A stretch of DNA of 64,000 nucleotides from Massilia agri (GTDB lineage Bacteria; Pseudomonadota; Gammaproteobacteria; Burkholderiales; Burkholderiaceae_D), in the NCBI RefSeq assembly GCF_024753255.1, contig NZ_JANUHA010000007.1, forward strand, positions 62,001 to 126,000, in the 5' to 3' direction. The notes under the pieces are model-generated. The model made no database searches and was not told where the DNA came from. It worked only from the letters and a program-made list of their open reading frames with translations. The position numbers and the translations under genes were made by a program. Numbering within the stretch: the first letter of the stretch is position 1; each line of letters begins with the position of its first letter. Shown piece by piece: positions 27,991 to 39,010 of this stretch.

Positions 27991-28311
27991 AATTTCTCCG
28001 TGATTGCTATGTTGCGGCTTTGTCTAAACAAAGCACGCATGAGTTTGGCAGATGTTTATCTTTTCAAACATAGGCAACGAAGAAAATTTGAAAATTGCCG
28101 GAGTCAAATGTTGTTTTCACACAAAATTAGACAGATTCATTGCAGACAATTGCCGAAAACGTGCGTGCGAGACAGGTGAATCTGTCTATACATCCCGTCC
28201 ATACAGGCAGCCCATCGTTTGCCAGGGAAGTCAAGCTTTGTCTCGCACGGGCGTAAAAAAACCCCGGACCTTTCGGTCCGGGGTTTCCTTGGCGGCAGAG
28301 GCCGGAAGTTA
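27991..28311. other. Intergenic region upstream of TBDR D with an 11-bp inverted repeat
   Basis: No gene seen. AGACAGATTCA (28129-28139) is repeated inversely as TGAATCTGTCT (28177-28187), with 37 bases between. The region is AT-rich compared with its surroundings and must hold the promoter of the minus-strand receptor. The gap terminator occupies 28255-28287. Confidence 0.5.
28255..28287 (-). terminator. Rho-independent terminator of gap
   Basis: On the minus strand, AAACCCCGGACC-GAAA-GGTCCGGGG is followed by a run of T. It lies about 25 bases after the gap stop codon. Confidence 0.93.
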
Positions 28312-29322
28312 TTACTTGGCGTTCATCAGCGCGACGGTGGTGTCGAGCATGCGGTTCGAGAAGCCCCACTCGTTGTCGTACCAGGACGAGACCTTCACCA
28401 GGCGGCCCGACACCTTGGTGAGCGTCGCGTCGAAGTTCGACGATGCCGGGTTGTGGTTGAAGTCGACCGAGACCAGCGGGTCGGTGTTGTAGGTCAGGAT
28501 GCCTTTGAGGGCGCCTTCCGATGCCGACTTCATGATCTGGTTGACTTCATCCACGGTGGTGTCGCGCTTGGCGATGAAGGACAGGTCGACGATCGACACG
28601 TTGATGGTCGGCACGCGGATCGCGAAGCCGTCCAGCTTGCCGTTCAGTTCCGGCAGCACCAGGCCGACCGCGGCGGCGGCGCCGGTCTTGGTCGGGATCA
28701 TCGACTGGGTGGCCGAACGGGCGCGGCGCAGGTCTTCGTGCATCACGTCGGTCAGCACCTGGTCGTTGGTGTAGGCGTGCACGGTGGTCATCAGGCCGGT
28801 TTCCAGGCCGATGGCTTCGTGCAGGGGCTTGACCAGCGGGGCCAGGCAGTTGGTGGTGCAGGAGGCGTTCGAAATCACGGTGTCGCTCGACTTCAGCACG
28901 TCCTGGTTGACGCCGTAGACGATGGTCGCGTCGACGTCCTTGCCGCCCGGCGCCGAGATGATGACCTTCTTGGCGCCGCCCTTCAGGTGGGCCGACGCTT
29001 TCTCTTTGGTGGTGAAGAAGCCGGTGCACTCCAGCACCACGTCCACGCCCAGCTCGCCCCATGGGATCTCGGCCGGGTTGCGCTGCGCGAACACGCGGAT
29101 CTTGTCGCCGTTGACGATCATGTTGTCGCCTTCGACCGTGACGGTGCCCGGGAACTTGCCGTGCGCGGTGTCGTAGCGGGTCAGGTGGGCGTTCGATTCG
29201 GCATTGCCGAGGTCGTTGATCGCCACGATCTGGATGTCTTGCTTCTTGCCGCCTTCGTAGAAGGCGCGCAGGATGTTGCGGCCGATGCGGCCATAACCGT
29301 TGATTGCAACTTTGATCGTCAT
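28312..29322 (-). CDS. gap: Glyceraldehyde-3-phosphate dehydrogenase, type I
   Basis: NAD-dependent oxidation of glyceraldehyde-3-phosphate to 1,3-bisphosphoglycerate, in glycolysis and gluconeogenesis. 336 residues. The Rossmann motif is NGYGRIGRN at 8-16, the catalytic Cys155 lies in SNASCTTNC, and His182 is its partner. The C-terminal [13 protein letters not shown] is intact. ATG 29322 is preferred over an ATG 12 codons upstream because AGGAG lies six bases before it and [11 protein letters not shown] is canonical. It follows tkt by 79 bases on the same strand, with a modest stem-loop between, so it is probably partly co-transcribed with tkt. Confidence 0.98.
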   Translation of the reverse strand: MTIKVAINGYGRIGRNILRAFYEGGKKQDIQIVAINDLGNAESNAHLTRYDTAHGKFPGTVTVEGDNMIVNGDKIRVFAQRNPAEIPWGELGVDVVLECTGFFTTKEKASAHLKGGAKKVIISAPGGKDVDATIVYGVNQDVLKSSDTVISNASCTTNCLAPLVKPLHEAIGLETGLMTTVHAYTNDQVLTDVMHEDLRRARSATQSMIPTKTGAAAAVGLVLPELNGKLDGFAIRVPTINVSIVDLSFIAKRDTTVDEVNQIMKSASEGALKGILTYNTDPLVSVDFNHNPASSNFDATLTKVSGRLVKVSSWYDNEWGFSNRMLDTTVALMNAK

Positions 29323-29364
29323 GCTTTGCTCCTGATTAGAAAGAAACTTTTTTATCACGCATAC

Positions 29365-29392
29365 GAAACGGGCTGCCTCTCACAGCAGCCCG
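29365..29392 (-). terminator. Stem-loop between tkt and gap
   Basis: On the minus strand, CGGGCTGC / GCAGCCCG with an 8-base loop, followed by TTTCG. The weak T tract suggests partial termination or mRNA processing rather than a full stop between tkt and gap. Confidence 0.55.
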
Positions 29393-29401
29393 CGATGAAT
29401 C

Positions 29402-31399
29402 TTACGCGCCGATCACGCCCTTGGCCTTGGCCACGACGTTCTCGACGGTGAAGCCGAAGTGCTTGAACAGCACCGGCGCCGGCGCCGATTCGCCGAAGGT
29501 GTCGATACCGACCACGGCGCCTTCCAGGCCCACGTACTTGTACCAGAAGTCGGTCACGCCGGCTTCGATCGCGACGCGCGGGATACCGCGCGGCAGGACT
29601 TGCGCCTTGTAGGCGGCGTCCTGGCGTTCGAACACGTCGGTCGACGGCATCGAGACGACACGTGCGGCAATGCCCTCGCCTGCCAACGCATCGGCAGCCT
29701 TGACCGCCAGCTCGACTTCCGAACCGGTGGCGATCAGCACGACCTTGACATCCGCGGCGTCGCGCAGCACGTAGCCGCCCTTCGCCACGTTGGCGACGGT
29801 GGCGCCGTCACGCTCCATGAACGGCAGGTTCTGGCGCGAGAAGATCAGGGTCGACGGGCCGTCCTTGCGCTGGACCGCCGCGCCCCATGCCACCGCCGAC
29901 TCGACGGTATCGCAAGGACGCCAGTTGTCCAGGTTCGGGATCAGGCGCAGCGAGGAGACGTGCTCGATCGACTGGTGGGTCGGGCCGTCTTCGCCCAGGC
30001 CGATCGAGTCGTGGGTGAACACGAACAGCGAGCGGATCTTCATCAGGGCGGCCATGCGCAGGGCGTTGCGGCTGTAGTCCGAGAAGGTCAGGAAGGTTGC
30101 GCCGAAGGGGATGAAGCCGCCGTGCAGGGCGACGCCGTTCTGGATCGCGGCCATGCCGAATTCGCGCACGCCGTAGTTGATGTGGTTGCCCGGGATGCCC
30201 GAACGCACGGCGACCGATTCTTTCCAGTTGGTCAGGTTCGAGCCGGTCAGGTCGGCCGAGCCGCCCAGGAATTCCGGCAGCGCCGGGGCCAGGGCCTGGA
30301 TCGCGTTCTGCGAGGCCTTGCGGGTGGCGATGGTTTCTTTCTTCTCGACACAGGAGGCGATGGCGGCGTCCAGCACCTGCTGGAAGTTGCCCGGCAGCTC
30401 GCTCTTCATGCGGCGCTCGAACTCGGCGGCCAGCTCGGGGTGGGCGCCGCGGTATTCGGCGAACTTGGCGTTCCATTCGGATTCCGCCTGTGCGCCGCGC
30501 GCTTTCGCGTCCCAGGCTTCGTAGACGTCGGCCGGGATGTCGAAGGGGATCGGATCCCACAGCAGGTGCTGGCGCACGGCCGCGATTTCCTTGTCGCCCA
30601 GCGGGGCGCCGTGGACTTTGTCTCCGCCTTCCAGGTTCGGGGCGCCCTTGCCGATGATGGTCTTGCACATGATCAGGGTCGGACGGTCCGACTGCTTGGC
30701 CTGCTCGATGGCGGCGGAGACGTCGGCAACGCTGTGGCCGTCGATCTGGCCGATGACGTTCCAGCCGTAGGCTTCGAAGCGCTTGCGGGTGTCGTCGGTG
30801 AACCAGCCTTCCACGCGGCCGTCGATCGAGATGCCGTTGTCGTCGTACAGCCAGATCAGCTTGTTCAGGCGCAGGGTGCCGGCCAGCGAGGCGGCCTCGT
30901 GCGAGATGCCTTCCATCAGGCAGCCGTCGCCCAGGAAGGCGTAGGTGTAGTGGTCGACCACTTCGTAGCCCGGGCGGTTGAATTCATAGCTCAGCAGCCA
31001 TTCCGCCAGCGCCATGCCGACCGAGTTGGCGATACCCTGGCCCAGCGGGCCGGTGGTGGTTTCCACGCCCGGGGTGATGCCGACTTCCGGGTGGCCGGCG
31101 GTCTTCGAATGCAGCTGGCGGAAATCGCGCAGGTCGTCCATGGTCAGGTCGTAGCCGGCCAGGTGCAGCATCGCATAGTGCAGCATCGAGCCATGGCCGT
31201 TCGAGAGCAGGAAACGGTCGCGGTTGAACCAGCCCGGATTGGCCGGGTTGTGGCGATAGTGCTTGTCCCACAGCGCGACGCCGATCTCGGCCATGCCCAT
31301 CGGCATGCCCGGGTGGCCGGAGTTGGCCTTCTGGACGGCGTCCATCGCCAGCGCGCGGATCGCGTTGGCCATCAGGGTGGTGGTTTGCGTAGATTTCAT
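29402..31399 (-). CDS. tkt: Transketolase
   Basis: Thiamine-diphosphate enzyme of the pentose-phosphate pathway that moves two-carbon units between ketoses and aldoses. It supplies erythrose-4-phosphate, a substrate of the AroG encoded nearby. 665 residues, normal for the family. Seen are [23 protein letters not shown], the ThDP-binding [30 protein letters not shown], and the central [15 protein letters not shown] motif. Start [17 protein letters not shown] at 31399 fits the family. An open frame continues upstream but has no homologous character. No Shine-Dalgarno is evident. It precedes gap on the same strand, a common order in this group. Confidence 0.97.
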   Translation of the reverse strand: MKSTQTTTLMANAIRALAMDAVQKANSGHPGMPMGMAEIGVALWDKHYRHNPANPGWFNRDRFLLSNGHGSMLHYAMLHLAGYDLTMDDLRDFRQLHSKTAGHPEVGITPGVETTTGPLGQGIANSVGMALAEWLLSYEFNRPGYEVVDHYTYAFLGDGCLMEGISHEAASLAGTLRLNKLIWLYDDNGISIDGRVEGWFTDDTRKRFEAYGWNVIGQIDGHSVADVSAAIEQAKQSDRPTLIMCKTIIGKGAPNLEGGDKVHGAPLGDKEIAAVRQHLLWDPIPFDIPADVYEAWDAKARGAQAESEWNAKFAEYRGAHPELAAEFERRMKSELPGNFQQVLDAAIASCVEKKETIATRKASQNAIQALAPALPEFLGGSADLTGSNLTNWKESVAVRSGIPGNHINYGVREFGMAAIQNGVALHGGFIPFGATFLTFSDYSRNALRMAALMKIRSLFVFTHDSIGLGEDGPTHQSIEHVSSLRLIPNLDNWRPCDTVESAVAWGAAVQRKDGPSTLIFSRQNLPFMERDGATVANVAKGGYVLRDAADVKVVLIATGSEVELAVKAADALAGEGIAARVVSMPSTDVFERQDAAYKAQVLPRGIPRVAIEAGVTDFWYKYVGLEGAVVGIDTFGESAPAPVLFKHFGFTVENVVAKAKGVIGA

Positions 31400-31563
31400 G
31401 GGATACGAAGGATCAAGGATGGGAAAGCGGTGGCGATACGTCTGGCCGTAGCCCATTATTTTACCAGAGCCGTCCGCCAGGAGCCGAAAGCGGCGCCCCC
31501 TCATTATAAGAACATTAACCCTGGCCTGCAGCCGTCCCGAGGGCAGCCGGGCGGCATGCGGGA

Positions 31564-31605
31564 AAAATGAAAATGGCCCCGCGCCGCCGGCGGCGGCGCG
31601 GGGCC
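31564..31605 (-). terminator. Rho-independent terminator of TBDR E
   Basis: A long GC-rich stem (GGCCCCGCGCCGCC / GGCGGCGCGGGGCC) is followed on the minus strand by ATTTTCATTTTTC, directly after the TBDR E stop. The remaining 31400-31563 is the promoter region of tkt. Confidence 0.9.
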
Positions 31606-31620
31606 GTGGAGACAAAGTCC

Positions 31621-34566
31621 TTAGAACTCGTACTGCGCCATGAAGCGGATGCTGCGGCCCGGCTGGAAGGCGCCCGGCTGCAGGTAGGTCGGGCTCGGCG
31701 TGCCGAGCGAAGCCTCGCCGGCCTCCTCGACCTGGGCCACGGCGCGCGCGTTCAGCACGTTCAGGACGTCGACCGTGAAGGTGCTGCCCTTGAACCACGC
31801 CGGCTGGTAGCTCGCCTGCAGGCCGAGCTCGCGGGTCCATGGCAGGCGGCCCAGGGTGCCGCGCGGGTTCAGCTTGCGGTTGCACCAGAACGAAGCGGAC
31901 TTGTACTCGATCGAGACTTCATCGAGGTTGCCCGCGTAGTAGCCCAGGCAGTTCAGCGGACGGCCGCTCTGCAGGATCACGTTGGCGCCGATGCGCAGTT
32001 CCGGGGTCAGCTGGTAGGCGCCGAACAGCTTCAGGGTGTGGCGGCGGTCGTTCGGCAGGTAGCCGTAGGCGCCTTCCATCAGGCCCGGGTAGTCCCAGTC
32101 CTGGCTGATGCCGGCGTCATCCTGGCCGATGTCCGACTTGACGTAGCCTTCGGTATTGCCGCGCGACTTGGCCCAGACGTAGGAGCCCTGCAGGTTCCAC
32201 TTGCCGTCCCAGGCGCGCTCGAAGGTGAATTCGACCGCGGTCCACTTGCGCACCGGCTTCTCGAAGCCGAGCGAGGCTGCCGGAATCTTGATGGCGGTCA
32301 GGCCCTTGCCGTCTTCCAGGTCGATGTTGGCGGTCAGGTCGCCGCCCGGGTTGTACAGGAAGCAGTGGTTGATGGCCTCGCCGATGATGGCCGCCTGTGA
32401 CGCGTTGAAGCCGTTGGCCAGCGCCCAGCTCTGCGCGCCCGGGCCGTTGCACATGTCGTCCATCACCGACTGCAGCTTGCGGTGGGTGACCTTCGCCCCC
32501 ACCGACCAGCGGTTGGCCAGCGCCTGCTGGAAGCCGACGATGAACTCGTCCTGGTACATCGGCTTGATGTTCGGATCCACCACCGAACGCGGATCGCCCG
32601 CCTCGCCGTTGGAGCTGACCACGCGGGTGCCGAGCTGCTCGCCGCGGCCCGGACGCTGGAAGGCGTCGGCGCCGTTGCTGCCGGTGTAGCGGTAGAACTC
32701 GGTGTAGTCGAGCTCGGCGCCCGAGAGGCGCACATTGGTGTTCGACATCACCGGGATGTAGTAGCGGCCCGCGTTCGCGAACAGCTTCATGCTCTGGTCG
32801 CCCTTGACGTCCCAGCTCAGGCCGAGGCGTGGCGCCCAGGTGTTCTTCACCTTGATGAAGGTCTTGTCTTCCGCGTTCAGGTTTTCGAAGGATTCGTTGC
32901 GCACGCCGACGTTCAGCATCAGGTTCTTGCTGACCTGCCAGTTGTCCTCGATGTAGTAGGCCGCGTTCTTGGTGGTGAAGGCGCCGCCGTTCTCGAAGTG
33001 GCGCGACTCGACGTAGTCGAAGGCGGCGCCGGTGTTGTTGGTGTAGCCGTTCGACAGGGTCGCGCCGGGAGCGGCCGTGCGGATCCATTCGCGCGCGCCG
33101 CCCGAGCTGATGCTGCCGCTGACGACCTTGTACTCGTCGTTGTCCAGGCCGAAGCGCAGGCCGTGGTCGCCCAGGTTCCATTCGGCGTCGATGCGGTAGG
33201 CCTTGCGTTCGTCCCTGGCGTCCGACAGGCTGGTCGAGGGCGCCGTGGCGCAGCCCAGCAGGCGGGTGGTCGCGGTGCGGTTGTCGGTGATGTAGGGGCA
33301 GGCCGCCGAGCCGATCACCTGGCCGTTGTTGTAGCGGCCCAGGCCGGCCAGGGCCGAGATGGTGAAGCTGTCGGTCAGCCAGGAAGTGTACTTGGCGATG
33401 TAGTTCTCGCCGCCGGTGGTGTATTCGTCCGGCAGCTTCTCGGTGGTCGGCGTGTCGCTGTACGGGCGCGCCAGGTTCCAGGTGCGGACCTTGTCCTTGC
33501 TCTTGTCGCTGAAGGCGGTGAACTCGAGCAGGTTCTTGTCGGTGATGTTCCAGTCCGCCTTCAGGAGGTAGCGCGGCGTGCTGGTCTTGTATTGCGTCTG
33601 GACGCTCGAACCGAAGGTGTTCTGCTCGATGTCGGCGCCCTGCACCAGGCCGAAGACGAACAGCTTGTCCTCGACGACCGGGCCACCGAGCCACAGGTTG
33701 GCCTGCAGGTCGTCCAGGCCGCCCGGGCGCTCGCTGGTGACCCAGTTGCCGCTGCTGGCGCCGCGCTCGGCGTACACTTCCTTGGCGCGCAAGTCGACCG
33801 GACTCCAGATCACGTTGGCGCCGCCCTTCCATTCATTGGTGCCGCGCTTGGTCGTCACCGACAGCACGCCGCCCAGCGAACGGCCGTATTCCGGGCCGTA
33901 GCCGCCGGTCTTGACCTGCTGCTGCGCGATCGCCTCGAACGGCACCTGGTTGAACGCCACGCCGTTGAGCATGTTGGTGACGTTGAAGCCGTTGATGTAA
34001 TAGACGTTCTCGGCAGGCGACGCGCCGCCCAGCGACGGCACGTTGCCGGCACGCAGCGTGGTCGAACCGATGCGCGGGTCGCCGCGGGTCGCGCCGGGGG
34101 CCAGCAGGGCCACGGCGGTAACGTCGCGCGCCACCGGGATGCGGTCGATCGCGGCCTCGTTCAGGACCATGCTCGATTCGGGCGACTTGACATCGATGCG
34201 CTGCAGGCGGCCGGTCACGACGACGGTATTGGTGCCGGCGGCCTCGAAGTTGGCCGACACGCCCTCGCCGGCCGTGACCGACACCTGGCGCTCTTCGACC
34301 GCGCCGTCGGCGCGCTTGGCGCGCACCACATAGCTGCCGGGCGGCAGCATGGTCAGCTGGTAGTCGCCGTTCTGCCCGACGGTCAGGCTGCGCGTGAAAC
34401 CGATCGATTTGTTCTCGATGGTGATCACGGTGCCGGCCGCGGCGCGGCCGACGATGTCGCCGGCCGAGTTGGAGGCGGCGTGGGCGCTGCCGCCCAGAGC
34501 GAGGCTGAGGCTGGATGCGGCGAATGCGATGGTGAGCGCATGGGCCAGCACTGTCTTTCTCAACAT
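31621..34566 (-). CDS. TonB-dependent receptor with carboxypeptidase-regulatory-like domain (TBDR E)
   Basis: 981-residue Oar-type receptor. Start ATG 34566 follows AGGAAG by seven bases. Signal peptide 1-30 (..GGSAHA) is followed by a carboxypeptidase-regulatory-like domain at about 34-110 ([30 protein letters not shown]), and then by [12 protein letters not shown] and the plug. Plug signatures are [20 protein letters not shown] and [20 protein letters not shown]. In the barrel, conserved cysteines occur in [29 protein letters not shown] and FWCNRKLN. It ends MAQYEF. It is a close paralogue of the receptor at 42760-45705, which is also 981 residues. Oar-type receptors are linked to protein or peptide import in other taxa, but the substrate here is unknown. 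Confidence 0.95.
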   Translation of the reverse strand: MLRKTVLAHALTIAFAASSLSLALGGSAHAASNSAGDIVGRAAAGTVITIENKSIGFTRSLTVGQNGDYQLTMLPPGSYVVRAKRADGAVEERQVSVTAGEGVSANFEAAGTNTVVVTGRLQRIDVKSPESSMVLNEAAIDRIPVARDVTAVALLAPGATRGDPRIGSTTLRAGNVPSLGGASPAENVYYINGFNVTNMLNGVAFNQVPFEAIAQQQVKTGGYGPEYGRSLGGVLSVTTKRGTNEWKGGANVIWSPVDLRAKEVYAERGASSGNWVTSERPGGLDDLQANLWLGGPVVEDKLFVFGLVQGADIEQNTFGSSVQTQYKTSTPRYLLKADWNITDKNLLEFTAFSDKSKDKVRTWNLARPYSDTPTTEKLPDEYTTGGENYIAKYTSWLTDSFTISALAGLGRYNNGQVIGSAACPYITDNRTATTRLLGCATAPSTSLSDARDERKAYRIDAEWNLGDHGLRFGLDNDEYKVVSGSISSGGAREWIRTAAPGATLSNGYTNNTGAAFDYVESRHFENGGAFTTKNAAYYIEDNWQVSKNLMLNVGVRNESFENLNAEDKTFIKVKNTWAPRLGLSWDVKGDQSMKLFANAGRYYIPVMSNTNVRLSGAELDYTEFYRYTGSNGADAFQRPGRGEQLGTRVVSSNGEAGDPRSVVDPNIKPMYQDEFIVGFQQALANRWSVGAKVTHRKLQSVMDDMCNGPGAQSWALANGFNASQAAIIGEAINHCFLYNPGGDLTANIDLEDGKGLTAIKIPAASLGFEKPVRKWTAVEFTFERAWDGKWNLQGSYVWAKSRGNTEGYVKSDIGQDDAGISQDWDYPGLMEGAYGYLPNDRRHTLKLFGAYQLTPELRIGANVILQSGRPLNCLGYYAGNLDEVSIEYKSASFWCNRKLNPRGTLGRLPWTRELGLQASYQPAWFKGSTFTVDVLNVLNARAVAQVEEAGEASLGTPSPTYLQPGAFQPGRSIRFMAQYEF

Positions 34567-34957
34567 GGTGTGTCTTCCTATGGATGATGCGGCGACCGCG
34601 CAGCGGGCCGCAATTTGTCGTCTCGGGCGCAGGAGCGCCAATGCACTCAAGGATTTCGTCGCAAGACAAACACTTGAGCTTTTGGCATGACAACATTCAC
34701 ACAGGAGCTCGTCAATTATCTCCAAAGTCGCAGAAGATGACGCATACATATGCGAACTTGACGAAAGTTAGCGACATATTGAATAGCGATCGCGCTCGTT
34801 GGCCGCGTTCGGCCGCCTCGTTCCCGCACCGAGGGCATCCACCTGGCGCGCCATATTCCCCCAGCGGTGGGGGATATGCTCGTCTGGTTTTCGCAACGGG
34901 CGCGCAAATAAAAAACCCGGCGCCGAGGCGCCGGGTTGTGTCGACAGCGCGATCCGG
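34567..34957. other. Intergenic region upstream of TBDR E
   Basis: About 390 bases with no gene. It contains a perfect 14-bp palindrome, CGCATA-CA-TATGCG (34741-34754), about 175 bases before the TBDR E start, and a looser pair, CTCAAG (34646-34651) and CTTGAG (34673-34678). The terminator of TBDR F lies at its right end. No confident -35/-10 was found. Confidence 0.5.
34904..34937 (-). terminator. Rho-independent terminator of TBDR F
   Basis: On the minus strand AACCCGGCGCC-TC-GGCGCCGGGTT is followed by TTTTATTTG, 20 bases after the receptor stop. Confidence 0.92.
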
Positions 34958-37858
34958 TCAGAACTTGACCGATGCGCCGAAGGTGATGTAGCGGCCGATC
35001 GCGTCGTAGTACTGCGGGAAGGTGTTGCCGCTGTTGGTGCCGGTGCTGCCGATGGTGCCGCCGACGATCGGCGGTTTCTTGTCGGTCAGGTTGGTCACCG
35101 AGGCGGTCAGGCGCACGTTCTTCAGCACGTTCCAGCTCGCGCTCAGGTCCACGTAGTTATACGAGGGAATGCTCGAGAAGGCCGGCAGGAAGGTGGCGCC
35201 GCCCGGCTCTTCGACCAGCGCGCTGGTGTAGCGCCAGTTGTAGCCGACCGACCAGGCGCCCATGTTCCAGGTGGTGCGCTGGTTGAACTTGCGCTTGTAG
35301 TTGATGGTGCCGTTGATCTCCGTGCAGGCCACGCTGTAGTAGCCCAGGCAGTTGCGGTTGACCGCGTTCGGGGTTGCCTGGTATTCCCACTCGTTGACGA
35401 AGTTGGCGCCCAGGCCCAGGTCCAGGCTGCCGTAACGTGCATCCATGCCCAGCTGGCTGAAGTTCAGGCGATAGTTCACGTTCAGGTCCACGCCGGCGGT
35501 GCTGAAGCGGCCCAGGTTCGACTGCGGACGCGCCACGCCCTTCGAATCGACGCCGTTGAAGGTGCCGTTCAGCGGATTACGTCCGATCACGGCGCAAGCC
35601 TCGTTCATCACCAGGCCCGGGTTGAAGGCCGTGCTGTAGCAACGGTCGATCACGTCGGCGCTGGATGGACGCGACACGGCGTCCGTGATCACGATCTTGT
35701 AGTAGTCGACGGCGACGGCCAGGCGCGGCAGCGGCTCGAGCACGAAGCCGAAGGTACGGGTCTTGGCCGATTCCGGGCCCAGTTCGGTATTGCCGCCGAC
35801 CAGGGTGTTGATCTGGCCCGAGGACGGCACGGGCAGGCTGCCGATCTCGCTCAGCGGCACGCCGGTCAGGCGGCACAGGTTCGACAGGGTACCCGCGGTG
35901 TTCGCCTGGGCCTTGTTGATCAGGGCGCCCTGGCAGGGGTCGGTCGCCAGGTTGGACAGGCTGGTGACGGCCGGCGCGAACAGCTCGTTCACGTTCGGTG
36001 CGCGGGTCGCTTTCTGTACCATGCCGCGCATGCGGAACATCTTGACCGGAGCCCATTCACCACCGAACTTCCAGCTGCCGTAGTCCTTTGACTTGCCGGC
36101 GGTCTCGAACGAGGTGGTGCGGTAGCCCAGTTCCATGTTCAGCGACTGGATGAACGGTTTGTTCTTCACCAGCGGGACGAACATCTCGTAGGCATACTCT
36201 TCCAGCAGGAAGCTGCCGCTGCGGTCAGGCGTCGGCGCGCCGGTGCCCAGCACTTCGCCCTGGATCTGGGAGGCGGAATCCGACTGGGTGCCAGCGGTCA
36301 CCTTGCGGCGCTCGGCCATCAGCGACAGCGCGATCGGGTCATCGGCCCAGGGGCTCTTGAAGGTCTCGCCCAGGTTGCCGGAGATCGACGCCAGCAACAC
36401 ATCCTGCTCGACCTTCTGGCGCAGCACCGCGCTCTGGTTGATGAAGGCGGCCTGTTCCGGGGTGATCGAGCCGCCCGCACCGAACACGTTCAGCGGCACG
36501 CAGCCGTTGGCCGGGTTCACGCAGGCGGTGGTGGTCAGGGCGTTGAGCGCCTGGCCGACCTTGGACAGGGAACCCCAGTTCTGGCGGGTCTGGATCTGCT
36601 CGGCGGTGCCGCGGCTCCAGTAGGTGTCATAGGTCCAGTCGCCGGCCAGGTCGCCCTTCAGGCCGATGTTGTACTGCAGGGTCTTGTTGTCGAAGTTGTT
36701 GTAGCGCGGACCCAGCTCGGTGAAGCGGCGGTTGACCGTCATCGGCACCATGGTCGTGTTGCCGACCACGCAGGCTGCCGCCGGAATGCCGCGGCGTTCG
36801 CAGATCTGCTGGCGGGCCGCTGCCGGGATGTACGGGTTACCGATAGGCACATTGAAGGTGTTGGCGAAAGTACCGGTCTCGGCAAGGGCGGACGCCACCG
36901 AGCTGTCGGTGAAGAACAGCTCGGTATACACCTCGAAGTTATCGTTGATGCGGTAGTTGCCCAGCGCGGTGGCCTGGGTGCGCTCCAGTCCCGTCGCGTA
37001 GTAGTTCGGCGGGTTGGTGTTGTAGGCGACGGCCGGCTGCACCAGGGCGCCGGTGGCCGGGTTGATTTGCCAGTTGCCGGCCAGGGTGCTGGTGCCGCCA
37101 GGGCCGACGGGGACCGAGAAGCCGGAAGGCACGGTCGTTGCCGAGCCGGACGGCAGGCCGGAAACCGAGTTCAGGCTGGTGATGCCGTATTCGCGCTCGC
37201 CCTGGGTCAGCGGGTCGGTCTTGGTCTTGCCGATGCTCAGCACGACGTTGCCGCGGCCGTCATCCAGGTTCGCGCCCATCGTCAGGTCGACGCGGCGGCG
37301 CTTGGTGTCCTTTTCGTCGGCGGTCGCGCCATAGGTGCTGCTGATGTCGACGCCGGTAAAGTTCTTCTTCAGGGTGAAGTTGGCCACGCCGGCAACGGCG
37401 TCGGCGCCGTACACCACCGAAGCGCCACCCGTGACCAGGTCGACGCGGTTCAGCAGGGCCAGCGGAATCGAGTTGGTGTCGACGGTACCGTCGAGGCTGT
37501 ATGGCACCAGGCGGCGGCCGTTGATGAGGACGAGGGAACGGTTCGAACCGAGGCCGCGCAGGTCGATGGTCGCCGCGCCACCGCTACCGTTGTTGGTGCC
37601 CTGGCCGATGGAGGGAGCGGCAGCCGGCAAATTCTTGAAGAATTCCTCAACCGCGATCGGCTGGTTCGCCTGGATTTCAGCGGCGGTAACGGACGAGATC
37701 GGGCTGTTCGAGGTAATGCCGGGCGAGGTAATGCGGGTGCCGGTCACTTCGACGACGGCGGTTTTTTCCTGGGCCAGGACCGGCTGGGCGGCGACTCCGA
37801 GACCAGCGACCAGCAGGGACATACGGACAGCGCGCGATAAGGCTTTTTCTTTAATCAT
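34958..37858 (-). CDS. TonB-dependent outer-membrane receptor (TBDR F)
   Basis: 966-residue receptor. The signal peptide is about 1-29 (MIKEKALSRAVRMSLLVAGL..VLA) and the TonB-box-like VVEVTGTRI is at 35-43. The plug has LRGLGSNRSLVLINGRR and VDLVTGGASVVYGADAV. The barrel has QKATRAPNVNELFAPAV and NTELGPESAKTRTFG, and it ends GASVKF with a terminal Phe. Sequence style places it with TBDR C rather than with the Oar-like neighbours. Cysteines at ICERRGIPAAACVVG and elsewhere may form loop disulfides. The Shine-Dalgarno is weak (GGA nine bases upstream). It precedes TBDR E on the same strand, but a strong terminator separates them. Confidence 0.95.
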   Translation of the reverse strand: MIKEKALSRAVRMSLLVAGLGVAAQPVLAQEKTAVVEVTGTRITSPGITSNSPISSVTAAEIQANQPIAVEEFFKNLPAAAPSIGQGTNNGSGGAATIDLRGLGSNRSLVLINGRRLVPYSLDGTVDTNSIPLALLNRVDLVTGGASVVYGADAVAGVANFTLKKNFTGVDISSTYGATADEKDTKRRRVDLTMGANLDDGRGNVVLSIGKTKTDPLTQGEREYGITSLNSVSGLPSGSATTVPSGFSVPVGPGGTSTLAGNWQINPATGALVQPAVAYNTNPPNYYATGLERTQATALGNYRINDNFEVYTELFFTDSSVASALAETGTFANTFNVPIGNPYIPAAARQQICERRGIPAAACVVGNTTMVPMTVNRRFTELGPRYNNFDNKTLQYNIGLKGDLAGDWTYDTYWSRGTAEQIQTRQNWGSLSKVGQALNALTTTACVNPANGCVPLNVFGAGGSITPEQAAFINQSAVLRQKVEQDVLLASISGNLGETFKSPWADDPIALSLMAERRKVTAGTQSDSASQIQGEVLGTGAPTPDRSGSFLLEEYAYEMFVPLVKNKPFIQSLNMELGYRTTSFETAGKSKDYGSWKFGGEWAPVKMFRMRGMVQKATRAPNVNELFAPAVTSLSNLATDPCQGALINKAQANTAGTLSNLCRLTGVPLSEIGSLPVPSSGQINTLVGGNTELGPESAKTRTFGFVLEPLPRLAVAVDYYKIVITDAVSRPSSADVIDRCYSTAFNPGLVMNEACAVIGRNPLNGTFNGVDSKGVARPQSNLGRFSTAGVDLNVNYRLNFSQLGMDARYGSLDLGLGANFVNEWEYQATPNAVNRNCLGYYSVACTEINGTINYKRKFNQRTTWNMGAWSVGYNWRYTSALVEEPGGATFLPAFSSIPSYNYVDLSASWNVLKNVRLTASVTNLTDKKPPIVGGTIGSTGTNSGNTFPQYYDAIGRYITFGASVKF

Positions 37859-38146
37859 TTTTGTAATCCGACGGTTGGAACATCACGAATGCGCCTGGCC
37901 CGGGTCACGGAATCCACTAGCCCATTCCCTCTCACGCACATCGCCTTTTGAGCAGAATCAAAGTGTATGCACGTGTAAATATAATAAATACAGTTCCGAT
38001 TGCTTAGAGTCAATCCAAACAGCTGTGCTGTATCCAAAATGAAACACTTTCTATCAAGATTCTCGCTTGCGGTTGCCTCTCCCTCTGCTGGCTGAGCCGG
38101 GCGCCAGGCACTACAATAGCTTCCCCGAACACACGCCCCTGACGAC

Positions 38147-38878
38147 ATGCCCCGCTTCTACTGCCCTGCTTCCCTCGCTCCAGGCCACACCGTCGAGCTG
38201 CCGGCGCCGGTCGCCCACCACCTGCATGTACTGAGGATGGAAGCCGGCGACGCCCTGACGCTGTTCGACGGCCGTGGCGGCCAGTACGCCGCCATCTTGT
38301 CGGAGGTCGGCAAGAAGCGCGCGAGCGCGGCGGTCCAGGCCTTCGAGGACGTGGAAGCCGAGCTGCCCTACGCCGTCACCCTGGCCCAGGGCCTGCCGGA
38401 AGGAAGCAAGATGGACTGGATCATCGAGAAGGCAGTGGAACTGGGAGTGGCCGCCATCGCGCCGCTGGCGGCCCGCCGCAGCGTGGTGCGCCTGCAGGGC
38501 GATCGCGCGGAAAAGCGCCACGCCCACTGGCAGGGCGTGATCGAGGCGGCATCCGAACAGTGCGGGCGCAACCGCCTGGCGCAGCTGGCCCCGGTGGCCG
38601 ACGTCGGGCGCTGGCTGGAGGCGCCGCAGGCCGCGGCCGGCCAGCGCATCCTGCTCAGCCCGAGGGCAAGCAGCTCGCTGGCGCAATGGGCACAGGAAGC
38701 GGGCCCGCAGGCGGTGACCCTGATGGTGGGTCCGGAGGGCGGTTTCACCCGGGAAGAAGAAGATGCGGCGGTCGCGGCCGGCGCCCGCATGCTCTCGATC
38801 GGACCGCGCGTGCTGCGCACCGAGACCGCCGCGCTGGCGGCGCTGGCACTGCTCGGCGGGATCTGGGGCGGCATGTAA
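38147..38878 (+). CDS. rsmE: 16S rRNA (uracil1498-N3)-methyltransferase
   Basis: SPOUT-fold enzyme that methylates U1498 of 16S rRNA using S-adenosylmethionine, late in small-subunit assembly. 243 residues. An N-terminal PUA-like part (MPRFYCPASLAPG.., HHLHVLRMEAGDAL) is followed by the trefoil-knot motif MVGPEGGFTREEEDAAVAAG and LGPRVLRTETAALA-type ending, seen as IGPRVLRTETAALAALALL. It is a single gene among TBDRs, facing away from TBDR F and toward TBDR G, with its own terminator. A TACAAT box at 38112-38117 is a plausible -10, but no clear -35 was found. Confidence 0.96.
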   Translation: MPRFYCPASLAPGHTVELPAPVAHHLHVLRMEAGDALTLFDGRGGQYAAILSEVGKKRASAAVQAFEDVEAELPYAVTLAQGLPEGSKMDWIIEKAVELGVAAIAPLAARRSVVRLQGDRAEKRHAHWQGVIEAASEQCGRNRLAQLAPVADVGRWLEAPQAAAGQRILLSPRASSSLAQWAQEAGPQAVTLMVGPEGGFTREEEDAAVAAGARMLSIGPRVLRTETAALAALALLGGIWGGM

Positions 38879-38900
38879 GACCGGCGCGCCTGCAAACAGC

Positions 38901-38938
38901 AAAGCCCCGGCGGCGACTCTCCGCTCCGGGGCTTTTTT
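38901..38938 (+). terminator. Rho-independent terminator of rsmE
   Basis: AAGCCCCGG / CCGGGGCTT stem followed by TTTTTTG, 23 bases after the rsmE stop. Confidence 0.93.
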
Positions 38939-38956
38939 GCGTCCCTGCAGAGGACG

Positions 38957-38988
38957 CAAAAAAAAACCGGCCCCTTCCGGGGCCGGCT
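38957..38988 (-). terminator. Rho-independent terminator of TBDR G
   Basis: On the minus strand AAGCCGGCCCC-GGAA-GGGGCCGGTT is followed by a run of T. It faces the rsmE terminator, so the convergent pair is insulated on both strands. Confidence 0.93.
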
Positions 38989-39010
38989 TCATGCACGGAT
39001 GCTCGCTGGA

